A DNA stretch of 64,000 nt from CANIGN01 sp041391385 (GCA_041391385.1 JAWKOD010000006.1:248001-312000); one strand, 5' to 3'. Positions 26,855 to 37,594 are shown, counted from the first letter of the stretch. Numbers and translations: made by a program. The notes: a model not told the origin generated them from the sequence alone.

Positions 26855-28042
26855 CTAGAAATCGAGATTCAATTCACTCGGTTTTTCTAAGCGGTTCTTA
26901 ATGTTGATCAAGAACGTAACAGCTTCTTTACCGTCTACAATACGGTGGTCGTAAGAGAGCGCTAGATACATCATAGGTCTAATCTCAATTTTGTCGTTTA
27001 TGACAATAGGTCGCTTCACAATGTTGTGCATTCCAAGGATGGCACTCTGTGGGGGATTGAGAATGGGGGTCGAAAGAAGACTGCCGTAAACACCGCCGTT
27101 AGAAATTGTAAAACTACCACCTGACATGTCGTCGATGCTCAGCTTGTTGTTTTTAGCTTTTTCAGCAAAGGCAGCAATCGCTTTTTCTATTTCAGCAAAA
27201 CTGAGTTTGTCTGCATTGCGAAGCACAGGGACAACGAGTCCTCTTTCGGTACCTACTGCGATACCCATATTGACGAAGTCTCTAAGGATCATATCCGTGC
27301 CGTCAATCGAGGCATTTATAAGCGGTTGGTCTTTGAGAGCGAGACAGCAGGCTCGAGTGAAGAAAGACATGAAACCAAGGTTAACTCCATGTTTCGCTTT
27401 AAAAAGCCTCTTTGCTTTTGGCTCGAACAGCCATGACTTCAGTGAGATCCACTTCGTTAAAAGTTGTAAGGATTGCAAATTCGTTTTGAGCACGAACAAG
27501 ATTCTCTGCAATTTTAAGACGAAGTCTTGAAAGAGGCTTACGAGTTTCTCCCGCAATGAGTTTTTCAGGCTCATGTGCAACAGATGGGGTAGGCGCACTT
27601 CTCATGGAAGTTGTGGGTGAACCACCTATGGGAACAAGGGTTGGTGTTGCGCTTAGTTTTACGCTGGCTTCACCGAGAAAAGAGTCTTTGTCTCGTCTAA
27701 TAGTATGCCCGCTCGATTTTGCAGCAATTTGCTGAGAGGGAGCAGGTGTGCTTGATGATTGAGTATTGGTTGTGACACTTGGAGCAGCGCCCTTACTTTA
27801 ACTGTTGTGTCGATGTTTCCAACTAGGGAACCAACGTCCACGGTTTCTTCAGCTTTTTTTATAATTTCTAGTTTTCCAGAGTGTTGTGCTGCAACTTCTA
27901 CACTGGCCTTGTCTGTTTCTATTTCTAAAAGAACATCGCCTGATCTAACCAAATCGCCTGAATTTTTTTTCCAACTTAGGATGCGAACTTCTTTGATACT
28001 TTCGCCAACTTGGGGGGCAACAACGGGTTCTAAACTGCTCAT
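26855..28042 (-). CDS. sucB: Dihydrolipoamide succinyltransferase, E2 (two frameshifts)
   Basis: E2 core of 2-oxoglutarate dehydrogenase. The N-terminal lipoyl domain has 'EIETDKASVEVAA' with the lipoylated Lys. A Ser/Thr/Pro/Ala linker follows, then a peripheral-subunit-binding-like segment (SGHTIRRDKDSFLGEASVK). The catalytic domain ends with 'LSYDHRIVDGKEAVTFL', the HxxxDG motif. Frame breaks lie near 27797 and in the TTTTT/AAAAA run at 27401-27405. Repairing both gives one protein of about 395 aa. Its start overlaps the sucA stop (28039-28042), showing translational coupling. Confidence 0.92.
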
Positions 28043-30839
28043 ATGTCTTTTTCCTCTATAGCAAAGGCCATCTCAATGAGTTGGGCCTGTGTTTTTTGGT
28101 GAGTTTTAAAGCTTCCTCCCGCAGGTGCGGCGGCAGCTTTTCGTCCAATATAATTTAACGGAATCTTTTTGTTGATTTTAAGGAAGAGATCGCCCGCAAA
28201 ACCAGTACCTGAGGCTCCTAACCATTCCATAAAGAGAAAAGTCCAAGCGCCTTGATTGCGAGGCTCTTCTTGAACCCACTTCACTCTCTCTAAGTTTGGA
28301 AGCGCGGCAAAAGTTGCAACAAGCTCTTTGCGGGGTAGAGGGTGAAACTGTTCAAGTCTAAAGATCGGAGTTTTGATGTTATTTTTTTGTCTGTATTCTA
28401 AAAGCTCATAGTAAATTTTTCCAGAGCATAGAATCACTTCTTTAGCAGCGAGAATTTCTTCTGGGCTAAGTGTGCTCTCGGGAATAACTTTTTTGAATGA
28501 TCCTTCGCTCAGTTCTTTTAACGGAGAAAAGCTCGGTCCATAACGCAAAAGACTCTTAGGGGTCATGATAACAAGGGGCTTGCGATAGGATCTCTTAACT
28601 TGTCTTCGAAGAGCGTGAAAAAGATTTCCTGCAGTTGTTAAATTACAAACCGTTATGTTTTTTTCTGCCGAAAGTTGTAAGAAGCGCTCAAGGCGAGCGG
28701 ATGAATGCTCGGGTCCTTGGCCCTCGTAACCGTGTGGGAGATAAAGAACAAGGCCGCTTGCACGCTGCCACTTGATTTCACTTGAGGTGATGAATTGGTC
28801 GATAATAACTTGTGCTCCGTTTGAAAAGTCTCCAAATTGAGCTTCCCAGATAACAAGCCTTGCGGGAGAGCTGAGAGAGTAGCCGTATTCAAAAGCAAGG
28901 ACGGCTGTTTCACTGAGAGTGCTGTTGACGACTTCAAATTGAGTCATTTCAGAATCAAGTGTTTTTAGGGGGCAGAATTTTTTACCGCTCAGGGTATCGC
29001 TCAAGACCGAGTGTCTATGGGTAAAAGTGCCTCGTTGAGCGTCTTGTCCGCTGAGCCTTACAGAGTGATTTTCTTTGAGAAGACTTCCTATAGCAAGGGC
29101 TTCACATGTTGCCCAATCAAGATTCTCACCTTGTTCTAAACTTGTTTTACGTAATTCTAAAAACTTTTGTATCTTGGGGTGAGCTTTGAAATCGCTCGGA
29201 TATTCAGTGATAGCTTTTCCGACAGCTTGGAGAACGCTCTCTTCAACTGCAGTTGTATAGGAGGGAGGTGTAGGAGCTTCTTCCTCAATCTGAGTTGGCT
29301 TCCAACGAATCCAGCGGCCTTCAAAGGCAGAGGCGTAAGGAGTAATATTATCTTTTTTAGAGACTTCTTGTTCGGCTGCAAAGTGAGCTTCAACTTCTTC
29401 TTTGAGGGCTAAGTCGTCTTCTGCGCTTATGAGTCCAGCGTTTAAAAGTTTTTGAGAATAGATATTTCGAGTCGTAGTGTGAGGCTTGATGCGCGAGTAA
29501 AGTTCCGGTTGAGTAAAGCTTGGTTCGTCGCCTTCGTTGTGTCCGTATCTTCTGTAACAAACGATATCGATAAAAACACTTTCACTAAAGCGCGCTCGGT
29601 ATTCTGCTGCAAGTTGCGCCACCCATACGAGGGATTCGGGATCGTCTCCGTTGACGTGAAACACAGGAGCTTCAAGCATTTTAGCAACGTCAGTACAATA
29701 AGTTGTTGAGCGAGCTTCACCGGGGCTCGTTGTAAAACCAACTTGGTTGTTAATGACTATGTGAATAGTGCCTCCCGTATCGAAGCCATTCACTTTGAGA
29801 AGTTAATCGTTTCGTAAACAACGCCTTGTCCAGCAATCGCAGCATCACCGTGGATGCTAATAGGAAGAACTTTTCTATTTCGGTCAGCTGCTGGGTAGCT
29901 TTGTTGCTTTCCGTAAGTCGCACCTTCAACAACGGGAGCTACAAACTCCAAGTGGCTAGGGTTGTACGCCATAGAGATATGCATTGTAGTTCCGTGATCT
30001 GTAACAATGTCTGCGGAGTAGCCTTGTGATACTTAACGTCACCGCTTCCCATGTCTTCTGTTTTTTGTAGTTGTCATCAAACTCTGAGAATATGTAACGA
30101 GCTTTCTTTTGGAAGATATTCGTAAGAACGTTAAGTCGCCCTCTATGGGCCATTCCTAAAACAGTTTGTTCTGTTCCCCACGCCGCACTGTCATCAATAA
30201 GAGTGTCGAGTAAGGGAATCAGTCCTTCTCCACCTTCTAGGGAGAATCGTTTTTGAGCAACGTAACGTGTCTGTAAAAAGTGCTCGAAGCCTTCGGCTTG
30301 AGGTGAGTCGTTTGAGGAGGTATTTTTTCTCTTCAGTTGAGAGATGAGTTCGCAGTTGCTCTTGCTCCATCTTTGTGTGAGCCAGTCGCGGTAGCTTGAT
30401 TTTCAATATGAGTAAATTCGACACCGACGCTGCGGCAGTAAATTTCTCTGAGACGTAATATGATTTCAGCAAGCGTTGCGTTTTTGAGTCCAATCGCTTG
30501 TCCGGCGTCAAAAGTCTCGTTGAGATGTTTTTCTTTAAGTCCAAAACGGCTCAGTGAAAGAAGTGGGTGTTCCGCAGGTGCTTTGTACAATGGGTTAACA
30601 TCTGCGATTAAGTGACCCGCGTTTCTATAGGCAGATATGAGTAATCCAACCTTAGATTCGAGGTAACTTTTAGAAAGCACTTCTTTCGGAACACCGTCGT
30701 CAAAGCTTTTTCCAAACTCAACTCCGTCAAAGAAATGTTTCCATGTGGATTCAAGCCCTTCGGGATCTTTTTCATAAGATTCTCTAAGCTGATCCAAATA
30801 TTCGAGATTACTTGGGTTTATGTAGTTGTGCCGTTTCAC
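28039..30839 (-). CDS. sucA: 2-oxoglutarate dehydrogenase E1 (about five frameshifts)
   Basis: Thiamine-diphosphate-dependent E1. The N-terminus 'NPSNLEYLDQLRESYEKDP' and later 'GMAHRGRLNVLTNIF', 'AYNPSHLEFVAPVVEGA' and 'ISIHGDAAIAGQGVVYET' are classic SucA signatures. The intact C-terminal stretch from 29793 has 'GFTTSPGEARSTTYCTDVA' and 'VIWEAQFGDFSNGAQVIID'. Frame shifts lie near 30385, 30300, 30058, 30015 and 29803, each repairable by one base. The repaired length, about 930 aa, equals the usual size. Transcribed sucA-sucB-lpd. A divergent promoter region of about 80 bp separates it from the gene at 30920. Confidence 0.93.
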
Positions 30840-30919
30840 GAGCTAACCTTAGGGTAGACCAGAAAGAACCTCGGTATCAACTCATAGTCTGAATATTTTA
30901 ACCGATAAGGATAAGAGCC

Positions 30920-33895
30920 ATGTTGAAAAGCGCAGAAGCCGGTATGGGCTATAAATTTAAGAATAAAATCAGGTACTTCTGCAGTCTTTCTTTACTTTTC
31001 ACAAGTTTTTTAACGGCTGCCGAAACTCACATGGAGCAGTCAACTCAACCTAAGCCTGGCACTGCAAAAGCTTCGAGTGTGGTTATTCCTTTTCTACTGA
31101 ACTTGGGATGCGCAAAGCGAATGGGATATCCGAGAGATTTAACGATGCGCCAAGCAGTGTGGGCTATTTTAAAAAAAATTCAAGAAAATGAAATCGATCC
31201 AAGAGAATTTAGAGAAACGCTCGTTAAACTTTACAAGCAAGATGTCTACGTTGATCGGTATATCGGACCAGATACGGGTTATCTACCAGAGTTACAAGAC
31301 ACAGAGCGAGACTATACCGATCCAGATCAGATTAAAGAACTTGAAAATCCTATTTTGGATTCTTGGGATTACATCTTGGCTCTTGTGGACAAAAAATATG
31401 GAAGCGACGATCGAAGTCTCTACAATTTAACTTTGTGGGCAGATCGTATCGATAAAGTTGCAGACAATATGCAAGATTGGCTCATTAAAGCAGCGATTAA
31501 TCCATCTACAGACAACCTCTTAGATTCACATTGTAAAAACTTACAGAAACATCCCTGGGAAGGGGAGGCTTACGCGAACCATGTAAGAGATTTAAGAAAA
31601 GTCATTCGGACTCCAGATTCATCTCCTTCTTTTGTTCAGAGAAATCCCGAAGCGGCCCCCTCTCGACCCTATGTGAGCGCAGATATTAGTTATCCTCTGG
31701 ATGCTGAGCAAATGGCAGAAGTTTTTATGCGTGGAATTTGGTGTGAAAACACATCCGATTTGTTTCATGATTTAGCCTACCGTCTTCAAGAACAACAATT
31801 TTTGTTAAATGACTTTTTAAAAGGTGTTGAGAAGCGTGTAGAAGAAACAGAAAAGTATAAAATTCACCCAAAGGATAATTTTGGGGATTTATCAGCAGAC
31901 AGAAAAAAGTATGGGGATAATGGCGCGAGTTTGATGGACATCTTAAGTCCATTGGCTAAGGTTTATCTTTATGCAGGTGATGTAAGGCTTTCTGCTCAAG
32001 AAAGATTTTATCGCTCTGTAGATAATGAACGCTTGCTTCATGAGCTTGATCAACGCCTTCAGCAATGGCAGCGGAATAATGTAGTAGGCCTTAACAAAGA
32101 CAATAAATATGACAAACGAGCGTGCAGTGAAGAGCCACCACGTATGCTTGGACAAGAGTTTAGAACTTATCTTTATCATGCCGTAAAAGCTAAGAAGTCA
32201 GGTCATGCAGTAGGGCTAGCGAGAGCTCCCTCAGTAAGTTCTTCTCACGCGGGTTTAGCGCCTTTGTCAGAGATGGAAGATTTAAAGTATCCCCCACATG
32301 GATCAGGTTATTCTGCGAGTGTTGCAAATCGTTTTATTCGGCTTTTAAGTTGCTCGAGAATTTTAGGATATCAAAATGATGTGAATGTGCATTCGTTTGT
32401 GTGGGAAGTTATGGAGGAAATTCAGTCAGGAAAATTAAATCCTGATGAATTTAGAGCCAAACTTGAAGATCAGTATAACTTTGAAAAGAGTCTTCGCTTT
32501 CCTGCGCCAGGATCTACTTCTCGAAGACCTAAAACTATGGGTTATTTACCGAGCCTTTATAAAACTTCTCGCAAAGCGCGAACAACCGATGAACTTGCGG
32601 AAATTGTAGGAAGTGAAAATGCAATTCTCCCTGCTTGGGATTATATTCTTGAATTGAGCAAAAATCCCCAGCGCTTCCAGAGGGAAATTTCTTATGCGGC
32701 TATACTCATTGATGTTTGGGCACGGCAAAATGGAATTCAAAGGCCAGGGCTGAGTGCAGATCAATGTACACGTAGTTTTGTACAAAATCCCCTTCGAGGC
32801 CACGCATACAAGGATCAATTAAGAGATGATTTAAAAGCCCAGCGCTATCCTGTAGCTTCTGAGGATTACTTAAAGCGAAATCCTGAGGTTCGAATTCGTA
32901 CTCCCTATAAAGCTCCTAGCAATTTTGCTCCCATTTCCGCACATGAAATGGCAAGAAAATGGGCTGAAGGTCTTTGGTGTGAAAATTTAAATGAATTGTA
33001 CTGGGAGTTGACTCTTAGACTTAATCGAAATCACTTTAGTCCCGAGGAGTTTCGTCGAGAGCTACTCTCCGCACTAGAATCAAAAAAGGGTTCTGTGGAT
33101 TACAAAAACATTGATACCGAAGGCCTCGTTGCGGCTTTAGGAGATCTCAGTCATTTTTCTCAAAAGACTGGGCGCTCAGAAGAATCTTGGCAGCAGTATG
33201 CAATGGGAATTTCTCAATTAATTGGTCCAGAAACCACGCTTGAAAATTGGCAAAAAAGAAATCTTTTAAATGAGCAAGCCAAAGAGCGTCGATGCTTGGA
33301 GCGTCCGAATAGTCAGGTGGGACAAGAACTGAGGCGTTATCTGAAGGATTCGTATGTCGGATTTAGAAGAGAGCTAGTTGAGGGACATACTTTGGCAGCT
33401 ACATTGACGGAAAAAAAGCTAACAAGTGATAACGAGAAAGAAAATATGCATCTCGATACTCTTGTTGCGTTTAATAAAGAGGAATCTAAGGGAACTCGAG
33501 CAGCGCATGATGAGCGCGTTGTCACAATCCAATCCGATTTTAAAAAAAAACAAGAAGATCATTACTCACAATTTACAGACGATTTAAAAGCTGAAAAAGA
33601 AAAAAAGATAGAAGCTCACAATAATCAGATGTTTGATTTGATTGAGCTCAGTGGCAAAGACTATGGCGCACTTTATGGCGGTGAGGGCTTTGCAGGTGCT
33701 TGCTCTACGACTGCTGGAAACACGTGGCAGAACGGTCCTGTGATAGCTTCGATGTATCGTCACTTTGCGGATGAGTATTCGAGAGATTTAAGAGCACGTT
33801 ATGCTGCTTTTCAAAGGGATGGAGCAAAGCTAATCGCTCAGGAAAGATCCTCAAGTTGTGATAAAACGATTAACGATTCATTTGAGAAAATATAA
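30920..33895 (+). CDS. Exported protein of unknown function with an internal duplication, 991 aa
   Basis: The ATG at 30920 has AAGGA eight bases upstream. The N-terminus is basic then hydrophobic (YFCSLSLLFTSFLTA), a signal peptide. Residues about 55-430 and 470-830 are homologous halves. 'LNLGCAKRMGYPRDL' matches 'LLSCSRILGYQNDVN', 'ENEIDPREFRETL' matches 'SGKLNPDEFRAKL', 'GIWCENTSDLFHDLAYRL' matches 'GLWCENLNELYWELTLRL', and 'MLGQEFRTYL' matches 'QVGQELRRYL'. Conserved cysteines keep position in both. The C-terminal 150 residues form a charged coiled coil (FKKKQEDHYSQFTDDLKAEK) ending in a Cys-containing tail. I recognise no family. Transcribed divergently from sucA and followed by two more exported unknown proteins. 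Confidence 0.8.
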   Translation: MLKSAEAGMGYKFKNKIRYFCSLSLLFTSFLTAAETHMEQSTQPKPGTAKASSVVIPFLLNLGCAKRMGYPRDLTMRQAVWAILKKIQENEIDPREFRETLVKLYKQDVYVDRYIGPDTGYLPELQDTERDYTDPDQIKELENPILDSWDYILALVDKKYGSDDRSLYNLTLWADRIDKVADNMQDWLIKAAINPSTDNLLDSHCKNLQKHPWEGEAYANHVRDLRKVIRTPDSSPSFVQRNPEAAPSRPYVSADISYPLDAEQMAEVFMRGIWCENTSDLFHDLAYRLQEQQFLLNDFLKGVEKRVEETEKYKIHPKDNFGDLSADRKKYGDNGASLMDILSPLAKVYLYAGDVRLSAQERFYRSVDNERLLHELDQRLQQWQRNNVVGLNKDNKYDKRACSEEPPRMLGQEFRTYLYHAVKAKKSGHAVGLARAPSVSSSHAGLAPLSEMEDLKYPPHGSGYSASVANRFIRLLSCSRILGYQNDVNVHSFVWEVMEEIQSGKLNPDEFRAKLEDQYNFEKSLRFPAPGSTSRRPKTMGYLPSLYKTSRKARTTDELAEIVGSENAILPAWDYILELSKNPQRFQREISYAAILIDVWARQNGIQRPGLSADQCTRSFVQNPLRGHAYKDQLRDDLKAQRYPVASEDYLKRNPEVRIRTPYKAPSNFAPISAHEMARKWAEGLWCENLNELYWELTLRLNRNHFSPEEFRRELLSALESKKGSVDYKNIDTEGLVAALGDLSHFSQKTGRSEESWQQYAMGISQLIGPETTLENWQKRNLLNEQAKERRCLERPNSQVGQELRRYLKDSYVGFRRELVEGHTLAATLTEKKLTSDNEKENMHLDTLVAFNKEESKGTRAAHDERVVTIQSDFKKKQEDHYSQFTDDLKAEKEKKIEAHNNQMFDLIELSGKDYGALYGGEGFAGACSTTAGNTWQNGPVIASMYRHFADEYSRDLRARYAAFQRDGAKLIAQERSSSCDKTINDSFEKI

Positions 33896-33980
33896 AATCG
33901 TTAGCGCTTCTATTTTAAAAGAATTTAGAACACTTCTTTTTATGTTGCCTGAAGAATCAGATTTTTGCTCCTTTTTCTTC

Positions 33981-35000
33981 GATGGCTTTTAACCCTTATC
34001 AAACAAATCCACAAAAATACCACTACGAAAAGGCTTTAATTACAGCGCGCCGGACTTCTTGAGTTATAAGAAAAATTACTTCGATGAAGCGAGTGAAGGG
34101 ACGAGACGACGTCAGTTATTCACTCAGGGTGTTCATACTTTGCAGTCTTCCATTGATCACATGTAGGAGCGAAAGCCAGCGTTTTATTGAGAAGGAATTC
34201 TTGGATAAAGTTATCGTGAATGAGTTAGCAGTCGTAAATGGCAAAGAGACTTTGTGCCAAATATTGAAAAATCTCTTCCGTTGATTAATCGTTTTTGCCA
34301 GACGGATCATACTTTTCCTCCTGAAGAGGTAAGAGCTGTCGATGTAGAAATTTTTAATTCTATCGTAAAAAATGACCCGAATGACCTCTATGAAATAATG
34401 TCTGTTCGAGATATTAATGAAGCAAAAGATCGAGATAAAATTAAGCCCGAGGCTATTGCGGCTTATGGTATTTTACATGGCGCCTGCCTTCCCTTTAGTA
34501 TTCATTTGCACCAAATGACCATGGCCGACTTTCCAGGTGGAGCTTATTATATAACCTTGATGAAGAAGGACACTAAAAGTTCTTGTGCGGATGGAACTAA
34601 AGAAAACGAATATAATAGTAAAGGTGAGTACGTAGGAAAAAACGATAAGTTTCTATGTTCTGAACCTTTGAATGCATTGGCGTCGCGAGTTGAGGCTTTG
34701 GCCCAGCAGGAGGCACAAAACACGAGTGTTTATGATAATCCTGCTTTAGCTATTCAAGAGCTTCCTCTAGGGCAAGCTTATGCAAGAAAAGCAAAGCAAT
34801 ATGAGCTCGAGAGAGATAGGGAATTAGAGATGATTCAAAGAGCGAGAGATCAGCGACTCGTTGTTTTAGGTGCAGAACTTGAAGGGATTCAAAAGACTCG
34901 TGAGCGTAAGAATAATGAATATAAACGTCGCCTAAGAGAGAATATTGAATTTAGAGATCGTAAGATTAAAGAAGCTCAAAAGGAAGGTCAGGGGATTTAG
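33981..35000 (+). CDS. Unknown protein with C-terminal coiled coil (about three frameshifts)
   Basis: An ATG at 33981 opens MAFNPYQTNPQKYHYEKALIT. Continuation in other frames gives DFLSYKKNYFDEASEGTRRRQLFTQGVHT, then ESQRFIEKEFLDKVIVNELAVV, and finally a long intact frame from about 34240 to 35000 (VPNIEKSLPLINRFCQTDHTFP...). Apparent breaks lie near 34043, 34165 and 34243. The intact part has 'YGILHGACLPFSIHLHQM' and a long Arg/Glu/Lys coiled coil at the C-terminus. The general plan (Cys motif plus terminal coiled coil) resembles the upstream 991-aa protein. The N-terminal reconstruction is tentative; only 34254-35000 is certain coding sequence. Confidence 0.55.
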
Positions 35001-35002
35001 CT

Positions 35003-35419
35003 TTAAAGCTTTTCTTCTTTTGCAGGAAGTTTAATCACAAGAGTATAGGCTTTTTCTTCAAGTCGCGCTTCAACTGTTACATTCGCATCAAGCGTTGCGA
35101 GCTTTTCTATGATGACTCCAATGTTGACGAGTTTGTCTTCGATTTTTACCTGAAGGCGTTGTTCGTTTAAGTAGAGTGGACTTTTTATGATTTTTCCGTC
35201 CTCTAAAACAACTTCAGCTTCAAAAACTTGAAAGCTTAGGAAGCTATCCGTGCTCTCAATGTCACATTCAACTAGAATACGGCTGAGGGTCTTGTCCTCT
35301 GGAGAGCTTATGAAATGGCGTAGAAAATAAACACCACTCAATTCGGCTTTTATGGCTTCACCTGCATGAAGAGAGTTAAGAGTAAGTAGCAGTCCTATGC
35401 TTAAAATTATTTTTTTCAT
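35003..35419 (-). CDS. Hypothetical exported protein, 138 aa
   Basis: Short protein with a clear signal peptide (MKKIILSIGLLLTLNSLHA, cleavage before GEAIKAE). The mature part is beta-rich, alternating hydrophobic and charged residues (FEAEVVLEDGKIIKS, NVTVEARLEEKAYTLVIKL). No Cys, lipobox or known motif. It converges with the gene ending at 35000 and is divergent from the gene at 35574. Function unknown; periplasmic location inferred. Confidence 0.65.
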   Translation of the reverse strand: MKKIILSIGLLLTLNSLHAGEAIKAELSGVYFLRHFISSPEDKTLSRILVECDIESTDSFLSFQVFEAEVVLEDGKIIKSPLYLNEQRLQVKIEDKLVNIGVIIEKLATLDANVTVEARLEEKAYTLVIKLPAKEEKL

Positions 35420-35573
35420 CCGTTTTTTAGTGCTTTTTTGCTTGAGAATAACTCAGTAATTACAGGGAATAATGCAATGTGTCAAATAAAAAGCATCTTT
35501 CCCTGACTTTGCTTCCAACTAATTGACGCCACGGAGTGAGCATTTCTGTTGAAATAAGGATGTGGGGGTACGG

Positions 35574-37448
35574 GTGAAGAAGAAGTTTATACTCTTTATT
35601 CCAGTAGTGGCTATTATAGGCACTATGTTGTGGGGTCGTGGAAGTTACGACACTTCCGATAGGCTGAGTACCGAAGACGAAGCCACCCTTGCAGCTTGTA
35701 ACTTTGTCAGTCGAGATAGAAACACCTTCAGCGATAACTACGAAGACACAATAAACGAACAAGAAGCTTTATTGGGAAGTTGGCTCGAATTTCCAAGTCA
35801 CGACTTTAAGGACAAAGTCGATTCGGCTCGCGCAAAGCCCAGTATGTTCGAATATAGAAGCGCTCTCTGTGAAGAAGCTCTCCAGAGAATCATTACGGAT
35901 ATGGGCGGGGGGACTCGTTTTTTAAGTGGTCGATGTAAGGCACTCGCTGCAGATCACGAATACTTTTTGAGTGAATATAAAGGAAAAGACAATAATTATT
36001 TAAAAGCTAGACGTGAGTCGACTCCCGTTACAAGTGCGGAACGTTACTGGTGTAACGGTCGAGGGAAAACTGATCTTATGAAGATTGCTTGTTCAGCTCG
36101 CGAGATTAAGCGAGATGCGTACAATCAGAACAGCTCAGCTTACAAAGATGCTCTTTCTGCTTTAAAAAAGCGCTGTGGTCCCTATATTGGTGAGCCTCGT
36201 CGCGAGTTAGCGAGTAACGGCGATTTAGTAGATAGAGGACCTTTTTTGAGTCAAGGATCGACTCATGGATCAGGTGTTGTTCAGTCCAATAACGGACCTA
36301 TAGTCGTGCGTCGTTACATTCAGGCGCCCTCGGGTCAGTGGGGCGGATGCGCGGGGAGTGGTGTAGGGAATGGGCTGAACGTGATTCAGTTTAAGCCATC
36401 TATAACACATACGATTATGAGTGGCCTTGTGGCAGGGTTTGGCGCCTATTTAAGTTACGACGGACAAAAAAGAGTTGATGAGCAAAGCTATAAACTCACA
36501 AAACACGTGATCGATACGAATGCGAGTTTAGGCGCTGCAACTCTCTATGCAGGCGGCGGCGCTTCTTATTGGGGGCAAAACGGTGGGGCTTATCCTTATC
36601 CTTACGGTCAAGTGAATGGTCCAAATACGGGTGGCGGAATGTGTGGGAGACCTCCCTTTAATACGGCTTACACGGGTTGTTTGGGTGGGATGCCCGGTCA
36701 ACCCATTATAGGTGGTCAACATGGAATGTGTCCGGGCGGCCAGTGTGGAATGATTGCTGGTGGCTCAGGTGCTATGTGTCCTCCGGGAGTTCCTTGTCAG
36801 GGCGGGATGATCCCTGGCGGACCGGGTGGTTTTCAAGGCGGGTGCCCTCCTGGATATCCCAACTGCGGAGCCGGACAAGGCGGGTGTCCAGGTGGAAATT
36901 GCCAAAACTATCCTGGAAATTACATGAACAACCCCGCGATGATGAACAATCCCAATCAAATGTACGGGCAAAATCCATATAATTTAGAACTTGAAAAACA
37001 ACGGCTTCAGCAGCTTCAAAATGAATACAATAAACGTTTGGAAGATGCGAGAAGAGCCCAAGAATATAACCAGCAACTTGCTGATTTAAGAAATAAGCAA
37101 AACGCTCTTAACAATCAAATCAACACAACGCAGATGGGATACAATGGCCTTCTTGCCAATCAGTTTGGACCCGCTACGACATACGGAAATCCTGGGATGT
37201 ATCAAGGCCCTGGTATGCCTAATGCGGGCGGCTGTGGTGGATCTGCAGGTGGTGGAACCTGTGGTTGCGCTTCTATGGTGTGCTATCCTGGACAGCCCTC
37301 AGCTTATTACTCACCTCCTTACGTCTACGGAAATAGCGGCTTAGGTGGAACTAGTAGTGGGTATCCAAGTACAAACAATGGATTCTTTGGCATCAACCTA
37401 AGATGGACAGGCGTTCGTCCCAATACAGGAACATTTAACGCAAGGTAG
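35574..37448 (+). CDS. Membrane-anchored or exported Gly/Asn/Gln-rich protein, about 624 aa
   Basis: I prefer the GTG at 35574 (giving MKKKFILFIPVVAIIGTMLW, a signal anchor), with GGGGG just upstream; the in-frame GTG at 35562 is possible but sits one base from AAGGA. The N-terminal 220 residues are charged with several Cys. A hydrophobic stretch follows (HTIMSGLVAGFGAYLSY). The middle is a low-complexity Gly/Pro/Cys region (GGMIPGGPGGFQGGCPPGYP). Next comes a Gln/Asn/Arg coiled coil (ELEKQRLQQLQNEYNKRLED) and a Gly/Tyr/Ser-rich tail. No family recognised; a surface or envelope structural role is a guess. A long hairpin repeat begins three bases after the stop. Confidence 0.75.
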   Translation: MKKKFILFIPVVAIIGTMLWGRGSYDTSDRLSTEDEATLAACNFVSRDRNTFSDNYEDTINEQEALLGSWLEFPSHDFKDKVDSARAKPSMFEYRSALCEEALQRIITDMGGGTRFLSGRCKALAADHEYFLSEYKGKDNNYLKARRESTPVTSAERYWCNGRGKTDLMKIACSAREIKRDAYNQNSSAYKDALSALKKRCGPYIGEPRRELASNGDLVDRGPFLSQGSTHGSGVVQSNNGPIVVRRYIQAPSGQWGGCAGSGVGNGLNVIQFKPSITHTIMSGLVAGFGAYLSYDGQKRVDEQSYKLTKHVIDTNASLGAATLYAGGGASYWGQNGGAYPYPYGQVNGPNTGGGMCGRPPFNTAYTGCLGGMPGQPIIGGQHGMCPGGQCGMIAGGSGAMCPPGVPCQGGMIPGGPGGFQGGCPPGYPNCGAGQGGCPGGNCQNYPGNYMNNPAMMNNPNQMYGQNPYNLELEKQRLQQLQNEYNKRLEDARRAQEYNQQLADLRNKQNALNNQINTTQMGYNGLLANQFGPATTYGNPGMYQGPGMPNAGGCGGSAGGGTCGCASMVCYPGQPSAYYSPPYVYGNSGLGGTSSGYPSTNNGFFGINLRWTGVRPNTGTFNAR

Positions 37449-37450
37449 CG

Positions 37451-37594
37451 CAAAAAGGTACCTAGTTACTTTTTACCTGCACCCGGCACCTTTTTACACG
37501 TACCCGCTACCTTTTGCTGCTTTTTGGGTTTTGTGACGCAACTTTTCGCAAAAAGGTAGCGGGTACGTGTAAAAAGTAACTAGGTACCTTTTTG
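37451..37594. repeat. Long imperfect inverted repeat with 21-nt modules
   Basis: The outer arms, 26 bases at 37451-37476 and 37569-37594, are perfectly complementary. Inner arms at 37498-37517 and 37548-37568 pair over about 20 bases with one bulge. Between them on the left side is an unpaired 21-nt stretch (37477-37497) that is a variant of the inner module (shared core acccg..acctttt). The loop is about 30 bases. The element fills nearly all the space between an exported-protein gene and mutS; its right arm ends 17 bases before the mutS GTG. It can act as a bidirectional terminator and resembles a REP/MITE-like intergenic repeat. I see no second full copy in the window. Confidence 0.85.

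Noticed and set aside
25393..30839. sucA-sucB-lpd as pseudogenes under decay
   Set aside because: All catalytic motifs and gene overlaps are intact, breaks are single-base, and similar breaks occur in rpmF and rpsO, which cannot be lost.
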